Shown: positions 55,527-64,000 of the stretch, piece after piece | Numbering within the stretch: position 1 is the first letter of the stretch | How the letters are laid out: every line of letters starts with the position of its first letter | Origin: Evernia prunastri | Taxonomy: Eukaryota; Ascomycota; Lecanoromycetes; Lecanorales; Parmeliaceae | Direction of reading: 5' to 3' | Assembly: GCA_003184365.1 (NCBI GenBank) | Contig: NKYR01000024.1 | Coordinates: forward strand, 124,001 to 188,000 | DNA: 64,000 nt | The notes under the pieces: generated by a model | Database searches by the model: none | Seen by the model: only the letters and a program-made list of their open reading frames with translations | What the model was told of the DNA's origin: nothing | Program-made: the position numbers and the translations under genes

Positions 55527-57717
55527 TCAAACCAGGTAGTAGAAAATGACCGCCAGCGAGAGTAGCGCAAGAGTAGGCGTACTGCTTCCACCAATCCTGA
55601 AAGCGCCGGCGGCGCCGTTACTATTGGTGCTCGTCACAGTCTTAACCTGCGCAGCCAGCATCGTAGAATAGTCGGGCCCCATTTTATACCCCGGCCCGGG
55701 CGTGTCGTTCCCCAAGATGTCCGCGGCAATCTTCTCTGCCAGCGCATAGATCGTGCTCTGTGGGTGGCCCGGCGGCAAAAACGGGAACGAACTCGCATCG
55801 ACCACCCGGAGATTCTGCGTTCCATAAACTCTCGCTTGGCTGTCGATGACGGCCATGGAGTCGTTCTTGGCGCCCATCTTGCACGTCGCGGCCGCGTGGT
55901 ATACTTCAATGATGCTCTTTTGTATGTAAGCCAGAATGTCAGCATCGGACGTGACGTTGGCGCCTGGAAGGGCTTCTACGCCGTTCGTCAGACCTTGACT
56001 GGTAAGGTAGGCCCAAATTTCGCGCTGGCGGTGCACGGACTGGATGGCTAATTCTATATCCGTGGGGTCCGTAAGCCAGTTGGGGTTAATGAGAGGTGGG
56101 TCGAGCATGGATGCGCTTTGCAGACTCACGTTACCTCGTGAAAGAGGCGCAACGATGGCGGTATTGATTGTGGCGTAGTTAGAGCCGTCTAGCGGGTCGG
56201 CGGTTTGCCGGTCTTCTTGATAGCCTAGGTAGGCGCTAACAGGGAGCCATTCTAGCTCGGGCCAGTCTGAAGGGAAGTTCGCGGCGAGGGCGGAGAGAGA
56301 GGCGTTTGACAGGTTCGAACGATATGGCTGCGGTAGGTCCTCGAAGCCGTAGTAGCTGGCGCCAAAGATGGAGAGAGGACCTGTAGCATTTTCCTGGTAA
56401 AGTTTAACTGCCGCGGCAGCGAGGGTCTTATTATTCAATGCGGCCGAAGCGGTGTTCACATTGACGCGATAGTCTGTGCCGAAGAGGGTATGGTCCCACA
56501 TATTTTGACCTACACCGGGTAGGTCTTTGAGGACTGGGATGCCAAATTGCGAAAGAATAGCCTTAGGGCCGATGCCGGACACCATGAGAAGCTGCGGTGA
56601 CTGAAAAACACCTCCGGACACGATGACATCTTTTCGTGCGCTGAGCGTGTAATTGACTGCAGGTATGCCGTACGGTCCAGCCGTAGTGACCAAGACCCCA
56701 GTGGCCGTATTGTTGGAGCTAAAAAGGATGCGTTGCACGAAGCTGTTCTTGTAGATTACGGGTGAAGTCCCATTCTGCAATGCAGCTTGCAAGAAACTAG
56801 CTTCAGACGAGGAACGGTATGCATTTCTTGGATCAATTGTCAAAGTTGCGTAGGCAGAACCATTCAATGATCCACCGTTCAAGCCATCTAACGCCTTCAT
56901 CCCAACAGCTTCAAACCCTTTTTGAGCCCACGTGCCAAATGGGTCGACAAAGTTGCTAAAGGATATGGCAAGAGGTCCTCCAGCTGGATCAAAATCGTTT
57001 GGGTCTTGTGTGTTCGTGGCGTTGGTGTACAAGGCTTGGTTGGGTGCGGTATAGTTGCAGGACTTCTTGTAGTATGGGAGGAAATTGTCCCAGGTGTAGC
57101 TTTGATCGCCGACCTCGTCGGCCCATTTTTGCAGGGAACCCACAGTAGGCCTAATTTGTTCGATGTCAGAGATGTCTTGGCAAGCTCGGTGAAGTCCCAG
57201 TGGTGATGACTGACCTATGGTAAAGCAAGTAATTTCGAGCAGAAGAACCACCTAGAGTCTTCCCACGCGCATAATGAATGTTGCGATTTGCTGCTCCCTG
57301 CGAAAGACCGTCAGGCTTGTATCATTGTATCTCTCTTGCTTGTTGCAGTCAACTCACCGCCTGCGGTACTGTATGAAAACCCCAATCCACCAATGGCTGG
57401 TAGTTCGTCGGATCAGCTCCGGTGTAGAAATTGGCGTATCCAGGCGTCACGCTGAGATTTCCATTGTCTATCTCGTAGAAACCTCCGGCCTCAATCACAG
57501 CGACGCTGACGCTAGGATCTTCCGCCAACCGTGTCGCTATTGCCAGCCCGCCTGTACCTCCGCCGACTACGACATAGTCGAAGGTCGCATTGGCGCCAGG
57601 AAGACCAAAGTAGGTTCCTAGAAGCAAGCCAAGCTGTCCATCAGAGAACAGGTTGTCGTAACCTAAAGCCGCTGGAAAGAGGAAGGCGAGAACAGCGAGC
57701 GCGTGCCTGGGATGCAT
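55527..57717 (-). CDS. GMC oxidoreductase with C-terminal anchor-like tail
   Basis: Three exons, 57717-57358, 57297-57215 and 57150-55527, are joined by introns of 60 nt (GTGAGT/GCAG) and 64 nt (GTCAGT/TTAG), phases 0 and 2, giving 688 residues. A signal peptide (ALAVLAFLFPAALG) is followed by the FAD-binding Rossmann motif YVVVGGGTGGLAIATRLAED and VAVIEAG. Then come ARGKTLGGSSARNYLLYHR (GMC signature 1, split by intron 2), SGGVFQSPQLLMVSGIGP (signature 2), and the C-terminal active-site region EVYHAAATCKMG with PPGHPQSTIYALAEKIAADI. The last 35 residues are Ser/Thr-rich then hydrophobic (LALLSLAVIFYYLV), which suggests a GPI anchor or membrane tether. Relatives oxidise glucose, aryl alcohols or choline outside the cell; the substrate is not clear. 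Confidence 0.9.
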
Positions 57718-58951
57718 TGTCGTGGCCTGCAAAGGCGGCTTGAGTGAGGAGGTTGGAGGAAGGATGGGGAAGAGGAGGGGGAGGAGGAGGAAGAAGAAGA
57801 GGAAGAAGAAGAGGAGGAGGATAGTCGTGAGGCAGAGCTGAGGATGAAGATAGACATTAGGTATTGTTGCTGATCGCGACAGGCGTTAGAGAGTCATGAA
57901 CGACCCCATTCAGAGTTCAGAGCCTATCCCAGGCTTGAACTCTACCTACGAGTTGCACATCACCACCACACATCAACAGTGCATCAAATGTCGGCACGCA
58001 GATGCCGCAGGACCCTGAGACGGTCACGTGTCTTGCCGCACCCTGCAGCCGAGCCGTGCTAGTTGAAAACACCTAGGGTATAGTTGCCGAGCAATATGAC
58101 GCTCCTTGTTGGCTGAGGCCTCAACAACACGGGATGAAAATGAAAGCGAATAATTGACAAAAGTGTCCTGAGTCAAGCTCAGTCACCGGAGTCAGTTGAG
58201 TACCTAGTAGAGTATGATAGACAGAAGACGAGAGACCGCTACACCATTGTATCAGCGCCATTAGCAGTCGAGCCCAGTACAATCAATCACAGCCAGCGAA
58301 TAGTCTCGAGCACCTGCATGCATGATATAATTCGCGGATTTTACTTTCACAAAGGTTAGGTAATCTTGAAACTCCATGTGAGAACAATCCGTCATCATTC
58401 CCGATGGAAGCTAAAGTAGATACCACGACGCCGCAGGTCCCAAACTTCCTCCATTAGCGTTGCAAGCGATTTGACTTTTCCAACGCCATGTGGAAATCTT
58501 AATATACTGGCGATACGACGCTACTAAAGTAACCAATGCTGCCTCTGCGATATGGGAGGTTTGTTCCAAGGAACCTTGTTTGCAGATCTCGATGAGTGTT
58601 CGTCGTGGAGAGAGGGCGGGTGGTTAAAGGAGGGTGGGAGCTTTGCGAGGGTCGAGATACTGTTCCGAGCTACGTAGTAGTGGATCGACTTCAGGGGAAC
58701 GGTCGTGTCTTTCAAACGCATTTGTTGTAGGTATCTTGAGCTTGTACCTTTTTTGAACTCGCGGGGAAAGTGTTCCCTGAAAAAAGGTAATTTCGAGATA
58801 GGAATAAATATTATTGTACAGATCATATCGTTTCAACGCCCCGGACGACGCTCATTGGTAAGTATCGCATTCCAAGCAGAACTCGCTTCCCACTTTTGTA
58901 CCAGTTGAACCGTAAACTACCATCGCTGCGCAGATAATAAAGTCCGGTCTC
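57718..58951. other. 1.2-kb intergenic region with purine-rich tract
   Basis: A GGA/GAA-rich tract at about 57745-57830 lies in the GMC promoter. No gene. Confidence 0.55.
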
Positions 58952-60310
58952 TCAATCTCGAATGGAGTGCTGCTCAATCGTACTTTCCTTCATAATGCCC
59001 CCACTAACCATCTTCCCGTCATTCCCTCCTTTCTCAGCACTTGTAGACACCCCGGCGCCTTGTACCGGCGCAAAGATCCCATGATGCTGTAGTTCAATCG
59101 GCGGGGTGGGGAACGCTTCCTCGTCCTGCAGCCGTGCAAAGCCAACCGTACTCCCGTTGTCCGCCGACTGCCTCCAAGGCGTCTTCGCGCCGCTCTTCGC
59201 GAATTCGTTCGTGGCGTTGTGAGTATTGCCCAAAGCGTGGCTGCTGCTGGTATTGGTGGCGTTCCTGAAGGAAGGGAAGACGCGGTCGAAGAGGGGCCGG
59301 AGGGTGGGTAGACAGGCGCAGACTATCCCGAGCCCTTGTTCGACCGAGGACCAGGTCACTGTTCCGACGGTGGAATATGTGCCGTCTGCGATTTGGTCGG
59401 CGTTGAAGGCGAGGACGCGGAGAATGGAAGCAATGCAGACGCTGGTTGTGATGTCAGTTCCTGGTTATGTAGAAATATAGAGACTGTCTGGGGTGCAAAG
59501 CTTACAAGGCACCCAGGCCAAAAATGGCACTCAAGACAAGCTTCTGCTTCAGATCGATCTTCAAACGCCATACCATAGGCATAGGCAGGCAGAGGACCAG
59601 AACGTCGATGATCAAATTGCATATTCCATTCCAGCGGAAGAAGTTGATTTCGTCGATGCACACCCCGGGGCCCAATTTGTCCCAATTTTTTGACACGGGA
59701 CTGCAGCCGGCGATGGCCACGACAGTGCACGCTATCCAGTAGCCGGAGACGATGAATGATGATATATACAAGGCGATGCGGAACCGAACGACAACCCCAA
59801 AGATTCGATAGTAAAGGAGGAGAAGAGAGATCTTGGTGATCGCAGCGTTACTGAAGTACGTAACCTGCACCGCTAGGAAAGCCTGTACTCGTGCAGAGTG
59901 TCAGCTTTGCGCAACGCTGGTTAATGAAACAAACAATGGTGCATTCATCGACTGACCTTCCAGAAATGTATGACGTTCGCTTTACTGACGTAGTGGACAT
60001 GGCGGCCATAATCATATCTTACAATCATCATCCAGCGGATCACTTCCATGCCCCAATTCACGATCTGTTGAAGCCCAGTCGCTGTCAGAGCTTTCCCAGG
60101 TGGAGACATATAGTTGAAGAAGAGATAAGAGGAAATGTCCCATACCACAGCGAGGACAATTGTCCAATCGTCCCACCAAAACGATGCTGCCGACATTCTT
60201 CTCGCTACCAGTCGAGCTATGACTGCCAAGGTCGCCAACACAACGGCAGCACAGCTTCCCAGCCATACCTTCCAGGCAATGTCGACGTCCGGTGGTGTCG
60301 GGGTAGCCAT
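58952..60310 (-). CDS. Rhodopsin-domain (SAT4-type) integral membrane protein
   Basis: Four exons, 60310-60146, 60064-59957, 59882-59506 and 59441-58952, give 379 residues. Introns are 81 nt (GTATGG donor, CTGAC branch, ACAG; no stop, so it reads through if ignored), 74 nt (GTCAGT/ACAG) and 64 nt (GTAAGC/CCAG), all in phase. Motifs in order: RLVARRMSAASFWWDDWTIV, YDYGRHVHY, TYFSNAAITKISLLLLYYRI, CSPVSKNWD with the conserved Cys, NLIIDVLVLCLPMPMVWRL, and SSVEQGLGIVCACLPTLRPL. Seven helices fit. The tail is Ser/Gly-rich. Such proteins are numerous in ascomycete plasma membranes; some resemble the Pth11 group, but no CFEM domain is present. The role is unknown. Confidence 0.88.
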
Positions 60311-61319
60311 AATGACCCCTCAAGCAATTGAAGGTTCTGCGACAAAGGATGCAGACATTATTCTTAAACAACAATTCTGATTTTGATTTTGAACATTTTG
60401 GAGCGTTTCCCCACTTTGAAGCTTCCACCATTTGTTTGTCGCCCAAAATCTCCCAACCTTCCAACCGCTATTCGACGGAGAGGCATTCCCGGTACCCCCA
60501 TATTGGTCCAATCAATCTATGTACGTTTGGCGGACCACTCTCGAGACCTCTAGCGGCTGTTGAAGGTTCGAAAGCGGGTTAGGTTAGGAAATTTTCTGAC
60601 GATCTCCCAGTGATTTATGGTTCTATGGAAGCCGCCACGGCCCTTTTAGTGCAATGCATCAATCTGTGGACCACACTTTTTCTTTAAATTTTCTCAACCT
60701 TTGCCAGAAGATGTTACGCCTCAAAGACAAAGGCGTTAGGGCATGCGATCATGGCCGCGTGAGAGAGCTTCAGGGTGGACACTCCATCGAGGCGCAAGAC
60801 TCGTGACATCGACGGAGTTCTGCATTGAGTTTGACTGCTCGATGATAGATCCCTATCTGGTCCCACAATGGCGTGGGCATGAGCCGCCTGGCGGACCGTC
60901 CACGTGTAATAGCGCAAAATGGGGAGTTGTGAGTTTCAACTAACGTTCAAAGGGGTTGAAAGTCTGTTGTATCTCATGTCGTAGATGGCGATTTAGTACC
61001 TAGTTGGAAAGTCATGGGCTAGTCTGGATGTATGATGCCACTTTGCAGAGAGACCCGTACAGTTGGGCACAGGAGGTCTAATCTAGGTCAGGGCAAAGAA
61101 AAGCGCTCTACTGTATCGCATGTCTGAGGTGGTACTGAGGCATCTAGAGATTCTCACCCCTTGACAAGTTGACACTTTAATAAGAGGACGAAGCGGTATG
61201 CATTGGAAAGTGGCTGGTAGTGGAACTTGACGAATCTGGAGGATCAGATCCTTGTTTAAAGGCGAAATACCGATTAGGATAACATAATATATTCTCAAAT
61301 ACTGTTAAATCATACATCG
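60311..61319. other. 1-kb intergenic region
   Basis: Promoter side of the rhodopsin-domain gene, then AT-rich sequence up to the tRNA. No other gene is seen. Confidence 0.5.
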
Positions 61320-61391
61320 GGACTCATGGCGCAACGGTAGCGCGTTCGACTCCAGATCGAAAGGTTGTCTGTTCAAATCAGGCTGGGTTCA
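61320..61391 (+). tRNA. tRNA-Trp (anticodon CCA)
   Basis: A complete 72-nt cloverleaf without an intron. The acceptor stem GGACTCA pairs with TGGGTTC (two G-U wobbles). The D-arm is GCGC-AACGGTA-GCGC. The anticodon stem TTCGA/TCGAA encloses CTCCAGA with CCA at 61352-61354. The T-arm is GTCTG-TTCAAAT-CAGGC, and the discriminator base is A. A run of five Ts at about 61396-61400 serves as the RNA polymerase III terminator. Internal promoter boxes A and B fall in the D and T arms. Confidence 0.93.
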
Positions 61392-62968
61392 TGAGCTTTT
61401 TGAATTTTTGGCTCAGATTCGAGTACTGCTTGCTGGCAGAATATCAGAAACCCATCATCACTCATCTCAGATGTCCGTTTAAATCAAATAGTTCCTTAGC
61501 CTGTGCGCACAATAACAACCCCCTTTGAAACCGTCGCGAGTTGCTACGAAGATAATACTGTCAGAATATCTACGTATCGATTTCTTTGACGCACATACGA
61601 TCGATAGGTTTGCAAACTGTCATGCACCCTACGAGTAAAGCTCCTGAAGTCCTGGCCCCCCGCGCGTGGACCTCGGAAAATGCCCCGCCAAAGCTTCCGA
61701 CGTCGGTACCAACCGGAACCATAGCATCGCCAGAGCGACGATCTCTAGCCGCAACGGCAGCTGATTCGGAAGGCGAAAGAGAGAAACCAATGCGTCATTT
61801 CGCTTCGCAGGAATAAGGCAACCCCGCATCGGAGCGCAGGGGCTCTTTCCGGGTGCACTGCCCGACTTCTTCCAGCTGTGAAGAGTGCGAGAAAGAACAG
61901 GCAAAGGCCAGGAGCATCGTCGCTTCCAACATGATTTCTTCTACAACATTATTTCTTCGCCTACGCATGCGGATGATCCCAACATAGTACAGCAGCATTA
62001 CGGAGTGCAGCTTTCGCAGCCCATATCTAGCTCTGGTCTAACCTTACACCACCACCACTCCCCGCACTCGACGCATCTGCATTCACCATGGCCTCATAAC
62101 CGCCTCTCGACGTACCTACCATCCCGATGAACAGAAAGAACAGAAATTTCCCCGTCTCCCAGGAAGCGCGGGCGTGAATCTGACATCTCTGGTGCTGCTT
62201 CGCTTCCGGAAAGTCTTGCTTGCCACAGTAGTGCTAATAAAAGTGACCCTTGATTTTGAATCCTACATCCTTACATGCGAGTGAGGCTCTGCGCAAAAGG
62301 CAGTCAGTCTCGCGCTGCGCCAGACCCCAAATAGTAGTTCCCCCCAGGTTGGGTATCGCCCCAGTCGCTGTTGCCAGTTGGCAATGACGGCAACATTTCT
62401 CCTTTAGCGTTACAGCCTCGTTTTTGCCGGTTGGAGGGGTGGTGGGGGGGAAAGGGGGGTGTTTCATCTTTCAAAAATGCCACCCAACCTTGCGGCTTAG
62501 CGCAGGATTGGCCATCCGCAGCAACGAGAACTTCTTGCGAAAAGCCTCAAAGAATAATAATTATGTTTTGGGCTTTTTGGGAAGGTTTCAAAGGGAGTCG
62601 TTTGTTGCTTGTTGCTGTTTTTGTTGCTGTTGCAGAAAAGGCTCTTTTTGTTCTAGAAATAGTAGAGATGGGTTTTTGTATATGAAGCTCGCTTTTGTTC
62701 GCCCTTTGTCAAGCTCATACAAAGTGTCTCTTTGAAGTTGCCTGAATACCCTCAATTTCGACAAAAATCTCCCGCCATCGCATCGCCGCGTCTAATTTCC
62801 CCTGCATACATATCCGTCGCAGATTCTTGTCGCATATCCTCCCTTCTGGAACGGCCTAGCACCCACCCACCTAATGCACTGCACGATAGTGAATCTTTCT
62901 TAAATTTCACCGCGTCCATTTCCCCCAATAATCTTTCCAATTTCTCTCCCATCTCCAACCAACCCACC
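61392..62968. other. 1.6-kb intergenic region
   Basis: A G-rich tract lies near 62434-62462 and a TTGTTGCTG-type repeat near 62605-62630. A CT-rich stretch just before 62969 looks like a promoter/5' UTR. No gene. Confidence 0.55.
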
Positions 62969-63688
62969 ATGTACGCACCGTCGTCGCTCCTCGCAGCCTC
63001 CTCCTCCCTCCTCCTCCTCGCCGCCAGCGCCATGGCGCAATCCGCCCCATACTCCAAATTCATCGCCGACGCCTCCTCCCTCCTCGCCGCCGCGACCGGC
63101 ACCGACGCCGCCCAGCTCGACGCCCTCTACAGCTGGCAGGCGACGCAGACCGCCGTCCCGAGCCCCGACGTCGACGCCCAGTACCAAGACTACCTCAACG
63201 CCTACATGACCACCACCTCCGCGCCGCTGCCGGCCTGGGTGACGGCCGTCCCCTCGTCGCTCCGGTCCGCCGCGACTAGCTTCCTGCGCGCGGAAGCGAG
63301 CCTCGTCGTCCTGGATATCGCGCCCCTCGTCAGCCAGAACGACGCCTTGTATTCGGCGGCGCAAACGGCTTCTACAGCGGCTACGCGCGCGTCGCATACC
63401 ACGCTGGTACCGACGCCGGCGCGGACCGCGACGGCTAGCACGGGCTTCGTGGTCGGTACCGCGAATACGACTGTGTCGCAGATGTCGGGTAATGGGACCG
63501 CGCCAACGCTCTCGGCGAACGGCACCGTGGCCGCTTCGGTCACTTCCATTACGACTGCGTCGGGGTCGCCGACGAAGTCCGTGACACCGCCGGCGACGGT
63601 GCTTAAGAGCAATGGGGCAGAGAAGCTGGCCGGTGTGGCGGTGGCAGCGGCCGCGATTGGGCTTTTGGGTCTTGTGGTTTTGTTGTAA
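62969..63688 (+). CDS. GPI-anchor-like cell-surface protein
   Basis: Single exon, 239 residues from ATG 62969. The frame is open upstream but has no signal-like start there, whereas the ATG gives a clean signal peptide (SLLLLAASAMAQ with likely cleavage after AMAQ). The first 120 mature residues are helical and Ala-rich (YSKFIADASSLLAAATGTDA). A Ser/Thr-rich stalk with several N-x-S/T sites follows (NGTAPTLSANGTVAA). The end is a hydrophobic tail (AGVAVAAAAIGLLGLVVLL) after a small-residue site, a typical GPI signal. Probably a mannoprotein of the wall or plasma membrane. No enzymatic domain. GC-rich codon use. Confidence 0.75.
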   Translation: MYAPSSLLAASSSLLLLAASAMAQSAPYSKFIADASSLLAAATGTDAAQLDALYSWQATQTAVPSPDVDAQYQDYLNAYMTTTSAPLPAWVTAVPSSLRSAATSFLRAEASLVVLDIAPLVSQNDALYSAAQTASTAATRASHTTLVPTPARTATASTGFVVGTANTTVSQMSGNGTAPTLSANGTVAASVTSITTASGSPTKSVTPPATVLKSNGAEKLAGVAVAAAAIGLLGLVVLL

Positions 63689-64000
63689 CGAGATGTCCGG
63701 GGGTGCGCTGGGGGCATTGCCACTTTGCTTGCCGTTTTTTGCTGCGGGTTTGAGCGGGCGTTGGGAGGTCATTTTGCGATAACATTGCAGGCGTCCTGTT
63801 TAGGAATCAGATACCCAGTTCATACTATATCTTTCACATCACCGAGCTCTCCACAGTCCAGCCGTAGGCTTCCTTCAGATTCTCGACCTCGCAAGTCGGG
63901 CGCTTGCAACAACAAGTCAATTTTGGCATCACGACACGGCAAGTGCGGTATGCTAATGTTGAAAAAGGACTCCCGTAATCCCTGCAAAGGCAGACCCTCC
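63689..64000. other. Right end of window, nothing recognised
   Basis: 3' flank of the surface-protein gene; no reading frame supported. Confidence 0.45.

Noticed and set aside
61320..61391. tRNA-Trp as a mutated pseudogene
   Set aside because: Starting the acceptor stem at 61321 gives mismatches, but starting one base earlier gives a full 7-bp stem with two wobbles, so the tRNA looks functional.
62900..63785. Minus-strand frames opposite the surface-protein gene
   Set aside because: GC-rich antisense shadow with Arg/Gly composition and no motif.
1..64000. CRISPR arrays, prokaryote-style operons, ribosome binding sites, riboswitches
   Set aside because: The window is eukaryotic; the tandem repeats seen have no spacer structure, and no metabolite-sensing RNA fold was recognised.

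Overview
The window looks like nuclear DNA of a filamentous ascomycete (Pezizomycotina). Most genes are split by short introns of about 49-92 nt with GTRNGT donors, CTRAC-like branch sites and YAG acceptors. The families are typical of these fungi: DUF6536 and DUF1275 membrane proteins, SAT4-type rhodopsin-domain proteins, a HeLo-like protein, a UMTA/LaeA-like methyltransferase and GMC oxidoreductase. Nothing in the sequence fixes the species. Exon models below were rebuilt by hand by matching splice sites and reading phase; none was checked against transcripts or databases.

Left part (1-17.9 kb): a C2H2 zinc-finger gene cut by the left edge, a hypothetical gene with two CxxC pairs, Swc5 (SWR1 complex), a four-helix membrane protein, a bromodomain protein, CENP-X/MHF2, a small glycine-motif protein, a MIF-family protein and a HeLo-like/DUF7580-like protein. 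The bromodomain gene carries a 110-bp tandem duplication that doubled one intron and one exon, and a 1.1-kb tandem-repeat field lies in its upstream region.

Middle (about 18-28.5 kb): an accessory, repeat-rich island. It holds orphan or broken reading frames, a 161-bp coding segment in near-identical copies around a 21-N assembly gap, a Ty1/copia RNase H remnant with stops, CCATGG-centred inverted repeats, and a 0.2-kb direct repeat that has a related copy at 54.5 kb. Two further single Ns sit at repeat junctions.

28.8-37.3 kb returns to ordinary genes: kinetochore Mis12/Mtw1, a Poa1-like macrodomain protein, a Dal5/TNA1-type MFS transporter and a large DUF6536 membrane protein.

38.9-47.7 kb reads like a dying secondary-metabolism or detoxification neighbourhood. 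It has an intact cupin and an intact glutathione S-transferase, beside a methyltransferase with a stop and a phase clash, a rhodopsin-domain gene with internal deletions, and a full-length cytochrome P450 spoiled by one TGG-to-TAG change.

49.5-64 kb has a DUF1275 protein, an orphan secreted protein, a GMC oxidoreductase with a GPI-like tail, an intact rhodopsin-domain gene, a tRNA-Trp(CCA) and a GPI-anchor-like surface protein. No complete new multi-gene system is evident. The most unusual signals are the intron/exon duplication, the repeat island, and the MIF-family and HeLo-like genes.
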